Position numbers and translations under genes: made by a program | The notes under the pieces: generated by a model | Told to the model about the DNA's origin: nothing | The model's input: only the letters and a program-made list of their open reading frames with translations | Database searches by the model: none | NCBI GenBank assembly: GCA_004555265.1 | Contig: SFIQ01000044.1 | Span: 1-8,952 of the forward strand | Reading direction: 5' to 3' | DNA: 8,952 nt | DNA from: Ruminococcus sp. | GTDB taxonomy: Bacteria; Bacillota; Clostridia; Oscillospirales; Acutalibacteraceae | Part shown: piece by piece, positions 1 to 6,753 of the stretch | Layout of the letters: the number at the start of each line of letters is the position of its first letter | Position numbering within the stretch: the first letter of the stretch is position 1

Positions 1-1
1 C

Positions 2-64
2 ACGCACAAATTCCCAATCGAGAGGATAGGGAAAGAATACCTGCCAAGGAAATTTACGATTTAA
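2..64 (+). CDS. Possible C-terminal end of a gene entering from the left
   Basis: Reading the plus strand from base 2, twenty sense codons run to a TAA at 62-64, which would overlap the glpK stop codon tail to tail. The residues are a plausible basic C-terminus (it includes IERIGKEYLPRKF). A second plus-strand frame, starting at base 1, is also open here and continues antisense through glpK, so the frame cannot be settled from 60 bases. I do not recognise a family. It may equally be non-coding sequence downstream of glpK; no terminator is obvious in this stretch. Confidence 0.2.
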   Translation, partial: THKFPIERIGKEYLPRKFTI

Positions 65-1575
65 TGTTCAATCCAGCCGCGGGCGCAGTCTACGGCGCGC
101 AACCAACCGCGATACAGTCTGTCACGCTCCTCCAACACCATTTTCGGCTCGAAAATTTTGTCTACCTTACGAACGGCTTCGAGTTCTTCGTAGCTTTCCC
201 AAAATCCGACCGCAAGCCCTGCGAGAAAAGACGCGCCGAGCGCCGTGGTCTCCACCATTTTCGGGCGGTTGACTTTGGTGCGGATGAGATTTGCCTGAAT
301 TTGCATCATAATGTCGCTGACAGACGCACCGCCGTCCACGCGCAACTCCGAAAGTTCAATGCCGGAGTCTGCTTTCATCGCCTCCAAAAGGTCGGTCATC
401 TGATAGGCAATCGCTTCGAGTACACTGCGTGCAATGTGCTCGCGCTTGACGCCGCGCGTCAAGCCTACAATCGTGCCGCGTGCGTACATATCCCAGTACG
501 GCGCGCCGAGCCCCGTAAAGGCGGGCACAAAATAGATGCCGTTGGCGTTTTCCACACTTTCTGCCAATTCATCACAGCGGCGTGCGGAATCAATCAGCCG
601 CAAATCGTCGCGTAACCATTTAATGACCGAGCCTGCGTTAAACGCCGAGCCTTCAATCGCGTATTCCACCTTGTCACCGATACCCCACGCCACGCCCGTG
701 ACGAGGTTGTTTTTGGACTGTACACGGGTTTCACCTGTGTTCATCAATAAGAAACAACCCGTGCCGTAGGTGTTTTTCGCCTGCCCGGGCTCGAAACAGC
801 CTTGCCCGAACAGCGCGGCGGGCTGGTCGCCTATGGCGCCCGCAATCGGCACGCCGACAATGTCTTCAAAGCCCAAAAGACCGGGCGCAACCTCGCCGTA
901 AATTTGGCTCGACGGTACGGGTTTCGGTAAAATGTTCATCGGGATGTTCAACGCGTTGCAGATGTGCTCATCCCAACAGAGCTTATCAACATCGAACAGC
1001 ATCGTGCGCGAGGCGTTGGAGTAGTCCGTAATATGTACCTTGCCGCCCGTTAAATTCCAAATGAGCCAGGTTTCCACCGTGCCGAACAGCAACTGCCCCG
1101 CGTCCGCCAAAATCCGCGCGCCGGGCACATTGTCGAGTATCCATTTGATTTTGGTGGCGGAAAAGTACGCGTCCACCACAAGGCCGGTGTGTTCTTTGAT
1201 GTATGCGGTCAGTGCTTCGTCCTTTTTGATTTTTTCGCATAAATCGGCGGTGCGGCGGCATTGCCACACAATCGCGTTGTAAATCGGCTTGCCTGTGCCC
1301 TTATCCCACAAAATCGTGGTTTCGCGCTGATTGGTAATGCCGATGGCGGCAATGTCCGAGGTGAAAATGCGGTTGGCGGAGATGACCTCCGTCACCGCTT
1401 GAAACTGCGAATAGAGAATTTCCATCGCGTTGTGTTCCACCCAACCAGGCATCGGATAAATCTGATTGAATTCGTGCTGGGATTTTGCCACAATGTTGCC
1501 GCGCTTATCAAATAAAATGGCGCGTGAGCTGGTTGTGCCCTGGTCGAGGGCAAGCACATATTTTGCCTTTGCCAA
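61..1575 (-). CDS. glpK: Glycerol kinase
   Basis: Cytoplasmic FGGY-family kinase that phosphorylates glycerol with ATP to sn-glycerol 3-phosphate, the entry step of glycerol catabolism. The protein aligns end to end with known GlpK: the phosphate-binding ALDQGTTSSRA near residues 9-19, the glycerol-binding NQRET motif, NAIVWQCRRT, the catalytic Asp in GDQPAALFGQ, YGTGCFLLMNTGE and the C-terminal signature FTGLGAPYWD. Length is about 504 residues, normal for the family. Start choice: a GTG at 1584 leaves no room for a ribosome site, whereas the TTG at 1575 lies 7 bases after AGGGG and gives MAKAKYVLALDQG, the usual N-terminus; I prefer TTG. The gene follows the GH20-like gene by 23 bases and is probably co-transcribed with it. 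The loop that carries the HPr-phosphorylated His in some Firmicute GlpKs has no His here. Confidence 0.97.
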   Translation of the reverse strand: MAKAKYVLALDQGTTSSRAILFDKRGNIVAKSQHEFNQIYPMPGWVEHNAMEILYSQFQAVTEVISANRIFTSDIAAIGITNQRETTILWDKGTGKPIYNAIVWQCRRTADLCEKIKKDEALTAYIKEHTGLVVDAYFSATKIKWILDNVPGARILADAGQLLFGTVETWLIWNLTGGKVHITDYSNASRTMLFDVDKLCWDEHICNALNIPMNILPKPVPSSQIYGEVAPGLLGFEDIVGVPIAGAIGDQPAALFGQGCFEPGQAKNTYGTGCFLLMNTGETRVQSKNNLVTGVAWGIGDKVEYAIEGSAFNAGSVIKWLRDDLRLIDSARRCDELAESVENANGIYFVPAFTGLGAPYWDMYARGTIVGLTRGVKREHIARSVLEAIAYQMTDLLEAMKADSGIELSELRVDGGASVSDIMMQIQANLIRTKVNRPKMVETTALGASFLAGLAVGFWESYEELEAVRKVDKIFEPKMVLEERDRLYRGWLRAVDCARGWIEH

Positions 1576-1598
1576 AATGAACACCCCTGTTTCTTTTT

Positions 1599-2570
1599 TT
1601 AATTTTCATCTGTATTTTCGGCAGAAGTATCTGCTTTTTTTGCTTTTTGGAACATAAAGAAAATGCGTTGGGCTTTGCCGCGTACAAAAGAGGGCAGCGC
1701 TTGTTTCATGGTTGCATAATGGATATGATAGACATTGAGCAAATCAAAATATTCCGGCAACCCGGCTTCAAACCGTTCGTAGCATTTTTCTTCCGGTGCA
1801 GACCACGCTGTTTCCGCAATCGCGCCGAGCCGCGGGAAAATACAGTAGTCCGCGCGGTTTCGATTTGAAATGTATCGCATATGCAGACTTGCCTGTACGC
1901 CGCACACGGATGTTTCGGGTTCGGCTTCGCGTGCGTATGTTTGTTTTAAGTCGATTGTGCCGTAAGGCGCGGTCAAATCATAGAACAGAAACGCATCCCC
2001 CTTTGCCGCTGTATCGAGTTTGACAAATCGGCGCCGGCAGTATTCTTCGATTTCTTGAAGCGTCTTTTCGGGGAAAATCTCCGCAAAAGGGATTTCCGAT
2101 TCAATCGCGTTGAATTTGTGCAATGCAAGTAGGTCTGTCAGGCGGTTCAGGTCTTTTTCGCTCCAAGCGTATTTGCCTGCGTCCAGCATAAAGCCGCGGT
2201 ATTTGTAACGGGGGGTATCCTCAATAAACATATCGGGGATTTGCCCCATGCCTTGCAGTAACAGCTGTTTTAAGGTTTGTAAGCCATAAAAACAGCCCGC
2301 GTCGGTTTTGCCGTAAATGTAAACACTGCCGTCGCGGCAAACAAGTCTGCATCCTTCGTCATTCATGATTTCATCGGTTCGTTTTAACAGAATGGCGTTT
2401 TCGGTGTTTTCGTTGTCGCGGTGAATGCGAATATCAAACTGTTTTTTGACAAAGTCGCGGAATTCGTCAATATACGGCGCTTTCGACATGGTGGTGTCGG
2501 GCGTCAGCGTAAAGCAGGTTTTGCCGCCGGTAATAATCATTTCATTCGGCTGGGGCACAATATTGAACAT
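1599..2570 (-). CDS. GH20 beta-N-acetylhexosaminidase-like protein lacking the catalytic core
   Basis: The 323-residue product has the GH20b-type N-terminal domain (FNIVPQP start; GCFYGLQTLKQLL near residues 92-104), then the beginning of the GH20 barrel (RYKYRGFMLDAGKYAWS, LLALHKFNA near 148-155). It also has the end of the barrel (YDLTAPYGTIDLKQTY, GVQASLHMRYI near 224-234, FPRLGAIAETAWS). Active GH20 enzymes are usually 500 residues or more. The central segment is missing here: no HWHLTDDQGWR-like motif and no HxGGDE with the catalytic Asp-Glu pair. The substrate-binding Trp of LWTEY is replaced by His. An active hexosaminidase is therefore unlikely; it may be a decayed gene that kept its frame, or a non-catalytic binding protein. 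No signal peptide is visible. ATG at 2570 is chosen because GGAGG sits 6 bases upstream; an in-frame GTG at 2585 would start inside the leader. It is the first gene of the unit with glpK. Confidence 0.8.
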   Translation of the reverse strand: MFNIVPQPNEMIITGGKTCFTLTPDTTMSKAPYIDEFRDFVKKQFDIRIHRDNENTENAILLKRTDEIMNDEGCRLVCRDGSVYIYGKTDAGCFYGLQTLKQLLLQGMGQIPDMFIEDTPRYKYRGFMLDAGKYAWSEKDLNRLTDLLALHKFNAIESEIPFAEIFPEKTLQEIEEYCRRRFVKLDTAAKGDAFLFYDLTAPYGTIDLKQTYAREAEPETSVCGVQASLHMRYISNRNRADYCIFPRLGAIAETAWSAPEEKCYERFEAGLPEYFDLLNVYHIHYATMKQALPSFVRGKAQRIFFMFQKAKKADTSAENTDEN

Positions 2571-2622
2571 AAACTTCCTCCGCACACGGGCACATTTACA
2601 GTATTTTACAATAATTATATAT

Positions 2623-2651
2623 ATTATAGCAAAGATATGCCGAAATCACAA
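2623..2651 (-). promoter_or_regulatory. Sigma-A promoter for the GH20-glpK unit
   Basis: On the minus strand TTGTGA (2651-2646) and TATAAT (2628-2623) are separated by exactly 17 bases. This lies about 50 bases upstream of the GH20-like start codon and its GGAGG site. It is divergent from the SRP RNA promoter, with the two -35 boxes only about 23 bases apart, so one bound regulator could affect both. Confidence 0.75.
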
Positions 2652-2674
2652 CAGAAAAACTGTAATATTTTCTC

Positions 2675-2703
2675 TTGCATTCGGGGAAATTTCATAGTAT
2701 AAT
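2675..2703 (+). promoter_or_regulatory. Sigma-A promoter for SRP RNA and dnaX operon
   Basis: TTGCAT (2675-2680) and a consensus TATAAT (2698-2703) are spaced by 17 bases. Transcription would begin around 2710, close to the 5' end of the SRP RNA fold. No other convincing promoter lies between here and dnaX, so the RNA and the downstream genes probably share this start. Confidence 0.8.
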
Positions 2704-2718
2704 AATTCTACCTTAATT

Positions 2719-2838
2719 GGGTCGTGTGCCGTGTGGGTCCTGTGCGACAACGCTCCGTGAACCATGTCAGGCGGGGAACCGAGCAGCATTAAGCGGTCAG
2801 CGAGGTGCGCCGCAGTCTCACCTGCACGGTGCATGACC
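2719..2838 (+). ncRNA. ffs: Small signal recognition particle RNA (4.5S-like)
   Basis: The RNA scaffold that binds Ffh in the co-translational membrane targeting particle. The diagnostic apical domain is present: GTCAGG (2766-2771), a CGG-GGAA-CCG tetraloop hairpin, then AGCAGC (2782-2787). The ends close into a long helix: GTCGTGTGCCGTGTGGGT (2721-2738) pairs, with G-U wobbles, with ACCTGCACGGTGCATGAC (2820-2837). The total of about 120 nucleotides and the lack of an Alu domain place it in the small bacterial class. A sigma-A promoter sits just upstream. The order SRP RNA-dnaX-ybaB-recR is common in Firmicutes. There is no terminator after the RNA; sequence coding for DnaX begins within about 15-30 bases of its 3' end, which is unusual. 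Confidence 0.92.
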
Positions 2839-4470
2839 GAGTTAAGGTCCGCCTCGCTTTCGGGCGCGGTTAAAAGCGGCAGGCTTTCGCATGCCTATCT
2901 GTTCACGGGCTCGCGCGGTACGGGCAAAACCTCTTGCGCGAAAATCCTTGCAAAGGCCGTAAACTGCGAACACCCCATAAACGGCAACCCCTGCAATGCG
3001 TGCGACACCTGCCGCGGGATTGACAACGGCTCGATTTTAGATGTCATTGAAATCGACGCCGCCTCCAACAACGGGGTGGATAATATCCGTGATTTGCGCG
3101 AGGAGGCGAATTACACGCCCACCGCCGCAAAATACCGTGTGTATATTATTGACGAGGTGCACATGCTCTCGACGGGCGCATTTAATGCGCTGTTAAAAAC
3201 GCTCGAAGAGCCGCCCGAGCATGTCAAATTCATTTTGGCAACGACTGAGGTGCACAAGCTTCCGTCCACCATTCTGTCACGCTGTCAGCGGTTTGATTTT
3301 AAACGGATTGAGCCGCAGGATATTGCCGCAAGGCTGTTATATGTCGCAAATGAGGAGGGCATAGCCCTTACCGAGGACGGCGCGAGGCTGATTGCCCGCA
3401 TTGCCGACGGCGCCATGCGTGACGCGCTCTCGCTTTTGGATCGCTGTGCCGCCTACGGCGGAGAAATTACCGAAGCGGTGGTCAGCGACGCGGCAGGGCT
3501 TGCAGGGCGCGAATATCTGTTCGCGCTGACCGAAGCGGTTGCCGCACGCGACAGTGCAAAAACGCTGTCGCTGTTAAACGACTTATACAACAATGCCTGC
3601 AATATGGAACGCTTACTTGCCGACCTGCTGTCGCACTTCCGCAATATGATGTTGGCGCGTAGTGTGCCGAATTACAAGGATTTGATTGTCTGCCCGCAGG
3701 CGGAGCTTGAAACAATCGCTGTACAGGCGCAAAGCTTTACACTCGCGCGTATTCTTTCGGCAATGGATATGTTAAACGAAACCGCCGTCCGCTTAAAGGC
3801 GGGCGCAAACGGCAGAACCGCGGTGGAAATGGCTTTGTTGCGGCTTGCCGACCCGCAGTTGGATACCGATATTGCCGCATTGACCGCCCGCGTGGCAGAA
3901 CTGGAACGGCGGCTCGATACCGGGGCATTTCAAGCGCCTGTAAAGGCGAACACCGTTACAGAAAATGCAGAACCATCTGCGCCAAAGTCCGCGCCTGCAC
4001 CCCAAACATCTGCTGTGCAGGCGGTGCAAAAACCGACGCAGCCCGAGGCAGGCGTTCCGTTGCCGTCGGCAAAATCGGCGGACAACTCCGAAACGGTGCA
4101 AAAAGCGCCTGTCGCGCCACCTGCCGATGCGGAATTTTCAAAATGGGCAGAAGCGCTCGAACGCTTGGCAACCATTGACCGCCCGCTTGTGCCGCATATG
4201 CAGAACTCGTCCGCGGTGGTGCGCGGGGATTTACTGCTGATTAAAAGCGAAAACCCGATGCTCGAACGCTTTTTGCAGACAGGCTCGCACGCCAACTGCA
4301 TTGTGCGCGCGGTGTACGATGTCACGGGTGTGAAATATAAATTGGGCATTTTCAACAGCAATCAAGCCGCGCCGAACGGCGGCACACAGCCGCAAACGCC
4401 GAAAAAAGACCCGCTTGCCGATTTGTTAAGCCGCGCCGAAACGCTCGGCGTACAAATTATCGAGCAATAA
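2833..4470 (+). CDS. dnaX: DNA polymerase III subunit gamma/tau, N-terminally incomplete
   Basis: The AAA+ clamp-loader ATPase that loads the beta clamp and, through tau, links the replicase to the helicase. Counting from ATG 2833 (545 residues): Walker A GSRGTGKT (26-33), zinc-module cysteines C45, C54, C57 and C60, Walker B IIDEVH (105-110), SRC motif (149-151), a Pro/Ala/Gln-rich linker near 370-440, and a C-terminal domain (WAEALERL, then LLIKSENPMLERFL). Compared with known DnaX, the first 20-25 residues (the YRKYRP-TFxDVVGQ segment that contacts nucleotide) are missing: sequence upstream of SGAVKSGRLSHAYLF is SRP RNA. ATG 2833 lies inside the 3' strand of that RNA and has no ribosome site; an ATG at 2764, deeper in the RNA, is even less credible. 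This is either a real deletion, a pseudogene, or an assembly join. ybaB follows after 37 bases. Confidence 0.85.
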   Translation: MTELRSASLSGAVKSGRLSHAYLFTGSRGTGKTSCAKILAKAVNCEHPINGNPCNACDTCRGIDNGSILDVIEIDAASNNGVDNIRDLREEANYTPTAAKYRVYIIDEVHMLSTGAFNALLKTLEEPPEHVKFILATTEVHKLPSTILSRCQRFDFKRIEPQDIAARLLYVANEEGIALTEDGARLIARIADGAMRDALSLLDRCAAYGGEITEAVVSDAAGLAGREYLFALTEAVAARDSAKTLSLLNDLYNNACNMERLLADLLSHFRNMMLARSVPNYKDLIVCPQAELETIAVQAQSFTLARILSAMDMLNETAVRLKAGANGRTAVEMALLRLADPQLDTDIAALTARVAELERRLDTGAFQAPVKANTVTENAEPSAPKSAPAPQTSAVQAVQKPTQPEAGVPLPSAKSADNSETVQKAPVAPPADAEFSKWAEALERLATIDRPLVPHMQNSSAVVRGDLLLIKSENPMLERFLQTGSHANCIVRAVYDVTGVKYKLGIFNSNQAAPNGGTQPQTPKKDPLADLLSRAETLGVQIIEQ

Positions 4471-4507
4471 ATCTGTATTTACTTTCACCGAAAGAGGAGA
4501 ATAGACT

Positions 4508-4855
4508 ATGAAAGCAAGAATTCCCAACCAAGGCCCCACAGGCGGCAATATGATGAAAAAATTGCAGGAAATGCAGGCGAATATGGAAGCCGTGCAGGCA
4601 GAGCTTGCCGTGGCGGAGTATTCGGCGTCTGCGGGCGGCGGCGCGGTGGATGTCACCGTGAACGGCTCGCATGAAATTAAGGCCATTCACATCAAACCCG
4701 AGGTCATGGATCCCGAAGAGCCCGATATGCTTGAAGATTTGCTGCTGGCGGCGCTCAATGAGGCGATGCGCAAAGCAGATGAAACCGCCGAGCGCGAAAT
4801 GGGCAAAATCACCGGCGGCTTACAAGGTATGCCCGGTATGGGTGGGCTGTTTTAA
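4508..4855 (+). CDS. ybaB: YbaB/EbfC family nucleoid-associated protein
   Basis: A small dimeric DNA-binding protein of the YbaB/EbfC family, thought to act on the nucleoid or with RecR; the exact role is not settled. The 115 residues show the expected pattern: a Gly/Asn-rich start, a helical segment rich in Met and Gln (MMKKLQEMQANMEAVQAEL), the central AGGGAVDVTVNG strand with IKAIHIKPEVMDPEEPDMLEDLL, an amphipathic helix with NEAMRKADETAEREM, and a Gly/Met-rich tail ending GMGGLF. AGAGGAG lies 8 bases before the ATG. Its stop codon overlaps the recR start in TAATG, so the two are translationally coupled. Standard dnaX-ybaB-recR order. Confidence 0.95.
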   Translation: MKARIPNQGPTGGNMMKKLQEMQANMEAVQAELAVAEYSASAGGGAVDVTVNGSHEIKAIHIKPEVMDPEEPDMLEDLLLAALNEAMRKADETAEREMGKITGGLQGMPGMGGLF

Positions 4856-5454
4856 TGGGATACTCCATTCCGATTTTAGAAACGCTGATTGACGAATTTC
4901 GCAAAATGCCCTCTGTCGGGACAAAATCGGCGGAGCGTATGGCATTTTATGTGTTGGGGCTTTCTGACGAGGAAGCCCGCACGCTCGCCGGGGCGATTGC
5001 GGGTGCACATGAAAAAATTCACCAATGTGCCGTTTGCCGCAATTTGACCGAGGACGAGGTTTGCCCGATTTGTCAAAATGACGCACGCGACAAAACCACG
5101 ATTTGCGTGGTCGAAAATCCGCGGGATGTCATTGCGTTTGAACGCACGCACGAATATAAAGGGCTTTACCATGTTCTGCACGGCGCCATTTCACCGATGA
5201 ACGGGGTAGGGCCTGACGATTTGACGGTCAAAGAACTTCTGGCGCGCTTGCAGGACGATACGGTGGACGAAGTGATTATGGCGACCAACCCCACCGTAGA
5301 GGGCGAGGCGACCGCAATGTATATCGGCAGGCTGTTAAAGCCGTTGGGAATCAAGGTCACGCGCCTTGCCTACGGTGTACCCGTCGGCGCAGATTTGGAA
5401 TATGCCGACGAGGTCACCCTCACCCGTGCGTTAGAGGGCAGAAGTTTGCTGTAA
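4855..5454 (+). CDS. recR: Recombination mediator RecR
   Basis: Works with RecF/RecO to load RecA on gapped single-stranded DNA during recombinational repair. The 199 residues are the usual size. Visible parts: N-terminal helix-hairpin-helix (FRKMPSVGTKSAERMAF), a C4 zinc finger CAVC-x8-CPIC (C58, C61, C70, C73), the Toprim domain beginning TTICVVENPRDVIAFE with Glu 87, HVLHGAISPMNGVGPDDL, and the C-terminal GVPVGADLEYADEVTLTRAL. The ATG at 4855 shares one base with the ybaB stop, so translation is coupled and no separate ribosome site is needed. All key residues look intact. Confidence 0.97.
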   Translation: MGYSIPILETLIDEFRKMPSVGTKSAERMAFYVLGLSDEEARTLAGAIAGAHEKIHQCAVCRNLTEDEVCPICQNDARDKTTICVVENPRDVIAFERTHEYKGLYHVLHGAISPMNGVGPDDLTVKELLARLQDDTVDEVIMATNPTVEGEATAMYIGRLLKPLGIKVTRLAYGVPVGADLEYADEVTLTRALEGRSLL

Positions 5455-5459
5455 TTTTT

Positions 5460-5644
5460 CGTAGGGCGGGGGCTTGCTCCCGCCGTTTCCGCCCCCTCCG
5501 AGAGGGGGCTGTCAAATGCACAGCATTTGACTGGGGGAGAGAAACAAACAGATATTTCCTCTCTCCCTCCGTCTTTTGCCTACGGCAAAAGCCACCTCCC
5601 TCGTTAGAGGGAGGAATATTAGGATTGCGGCTACGCCGCTAATC
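5460..5644. repeat. Cluster of GC-rich palindromes (interspersed repeat, possible MITE-like)
   Basis: The recR-smpB gap is packed with perfect or near-perfect hairpins: GGCGGG/CCCGCC (5465-5484), GCCCCCTC/GAGGGGGC (5491-5509), GTCAAATGC/GCATTTGAC (5511-5531), GGGAGAG/CTCTCCC (5535-5567), CTTTTGCC/GGCAAAAG (5573-5591), CCTCCCTC/GAGGGAGG (5595-5614) and GCGGC/GCCGC (5627-5639). The first 18 bases (5460-5477) recur exactly at 6231-6248. Such blocks resemble the short palindromic elements scattered through Clostridia genomes; that likeness is from memory. The first hairpins directly follow the recR stop and may slow or end transcription, although no good T-run follows them. Confidence 0.7.
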
Positions 5645-5709
5645 TAAATAAAAATTTACATTCGTAAGGGGCGCTACTCACACCGTCCCGTATCATGAGG
5701 AAAGCAGTC

Positions 5710-6177
5710 ATGGCAGAGAAAACACAAAACACAACAATTGCACAAAACAAAAAGGCTCTCCATGATTATTTTGTTTTGGAGAGCTACGAGGCAGGCATTG
5801 AGTTGCACGGTACGGAGGTCAAATCCCTCAGGCAAGGCAAATGCAACCTGAAAGACGCTTGGTGCAGTATTGTCGACGGCGAAATTTTCGTTAACGGTAT
5901 GCATATCAGCCCCTATGACCACGGCAATATCTTTAACCGTGACCCCATGCGTGTGCGTAAACTCTTGATGCACAAAAAAGAGATTATGCGTTTGCTCGGC
6001 ACTACAAAACAGCAGGGTTTAACGCTTATACCTTTATCCGTCTATTTCAAAAAAGGACGGGCAAAGGTGCAGGTGGGGCTTTGTAAAGGTAAAAAACTTT
6101 ACGATAAACGCGATGTCGCCGCCAAAAAGGAAGCCAACCGCAATATCGAGCGTGAAATGAAAGAGAGAATGAGATAG
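5710..6177 (+). CDS. smpB: SsrA-binding protein SmpB
   Basis: Binds the tRNA-like domain of tmRNA and brings it to stalled ribosomes for trans-translation. The 155 residues match the family: NKKALHDYFVLESYEAGIEL, the strongly conserved GTEVKSLRQGK, INRDPMRxRKLLMHKKEI (here FNRDPMRVRKLLMHKKEI), the strand LIPLSVYFKKGRAKVQVGL, and a basic C-terminal tail starting GKKLYDKRD that inserts into the decoding centre. An in-frame ATG at 5695 would add five residues, but GAGGAAAG at 5697-5704 is the ribosome site for ATG 5710, so the shorter form is chosen. The ssrA gene lies 212 bases downstream on the same strand, the usual partner arrangement. Confidence 0.96.
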   Translation: MAEKTQNTTIAQNKKALHDYFVLESYEAGIELHGTEVKSLRQGKCNLKDAWCSIVDGEIFVNGMHISPYDHGNIFNRDPMRVRKLLMHKKEIMRLLGTTKQQGLTLIPLSVYFKKGRAKVQVGLCKGKKLYDKRDVAAKKEANRNIEREMKERMR

Positions 6178-6230
6178 TAGTGGCGATTCACTTGTCACCC
6201 AAAAAAATACAGCAAAACGCGTTCGCATAT

Positions 6231-6336
6231 CGTAGGGCGGGGGCTTGCATTACTCGCCTGCCGGCTCAGACAGCGCTTCTGCTCATTGTATTCGCAGAGG
6301 TGTCCACCGGACACCCGCGCCTCTCCGCAATTTTCC
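6231..6336. repeat. Second interspersed repeat, sharing an 18-base block with 5460-5477
   Basis: Starts with the same 18 bases as the repeat after recR (positions 6231-6248), then diverges. It contains a perfect GGTGTCC-ACC-GGACACC palindrome (6299-6315), flanked by GCAGAGG (6294-6300) and CCTCTCCGC (6320-6328), which could extend or compete with it. No credible gene lies here, although open frames cross it. It fills most of the smpB-ssrA gap and stops just before the ssrA promoter. The exact ends are a guess from the loss of palindromic structure. Confidence 0.55.
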
Positions 6337-6348
6337 AAAACTTGCCTC

Positions 6349-6376
6349 TTGCAAAACAGAAAAAATGTGATACAAT
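6349..6376 (+). promoter_or_regulatory. Promoter of ssrA
   Basis: TTGCAA (6349-6354) and TACAAT (6371-6376) are 16 bases apart, and TG at 6368-6369 provides an extended -10. The mature tmRNA 5' end at 6390 is 14 bases beyond the -10 box, so a short 5' leader removed by RNase P is expected. Confidence 0.65.
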
Positions 6377-6389
6377 AATACTCCCACAT

Positions 6390-6744
6390 GGGGATGAAAG
6401 GATTTCGACGGGGATATTGCACCGTGATAAGCGAGCAGCGGTGGGGTACCGCTTTAAACAGCCTCAGTTTATGAAAATAAACGACAAAGATTCAAAAGTA
6501 CTTCTCGCTGCTTAATTTGCAGTGAGCATGCCCCCGAGAGGACCGCGGCTCGGACCGGCGTGTCATTGAGCGGTAAATGTGCACAGGTGAGCGCCCTGTA
6601 ACCTGTCACACACCAAAGGGCTACCGTGTCTTAAAGCCTGCCGCCCGGCGTTTTGACAAGGGAATTAAAAAAGAACGGCTACGCTCGTAGAAATTTGCGG
6701 GAATGTGTTTTCGGACGCGGTTTCGATTACCGCCATCTCCACCA
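6390..6744 (+). ncRNA. ssrA: Transfer-messenger RNA (tmRNA)
   Basis: Rescues ribosomes stalled on broken mRNA and tags the product for proteolysis. The 5' GGGGATG (6390-6396) pairs with CATCTCC (6734-6740) as the acceptor stem, followed by encoded ACCA. GATTTCGACGGGGAT near the 5' end is the conserved D-like region. The T arm is GCGGT-TTCGATT-ACCGC (6717-6733). The tag frame at 6477-6515 reads INDKDSKVLLAA then TAA (6513-6515), ending in the typical hydrophobic-Ala-Ala degron. Length is 355 nucleotides, normal for a one-piece tmRNA. The first tag codon appears to be ATA instead of the usual GCA or GGA. smpB lies upstream and a terminator immediately downstream. Confidence 0.96.
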
Positions 6745-6753
6745 AAAAAGAAT

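Noticed and set aside
64..615. Long plus-strand open frame antisense to glpK (and others at 536-769, 1040-1282, 1261-1515).
   Set aside because: They lie opposite a fully recognisable glpK, have no ribosome sites or family features, and arise from the codon pattern of the real gene.
3930..4361. Minus-strand open frame of 143 codons inside dnaX.
   Set aside because: Composition is Cys/Ala/Ser-rich as expected for the antisense of the Pro/Ala linker; dnaX on the other strand is unambiguous.
4395..4410. A-run in dnaX (CCG AAA AAA GAC) resembling the programmed frameshift site that makes gamma in E. coli.
   Set aside because: It lies near the very end of the gene, no early stop follows in the -1 frame, and there is no clear stimulatory stem, so a gamma product from it is unlikely.
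5460..5644. CRISPR array in the recR-smpB gap.
   Set aside because: The hairpins differ in sequence and are not evenly spaced identical repeats with unique spacers.
6180..6515. Open frame of 111 codons from the end of smpB into ssrA.
   Set aside because: It crosses the interspersed repeat, the ssrA promoter and the tmRNA; only its last codons are real, as the tmRNA tag.
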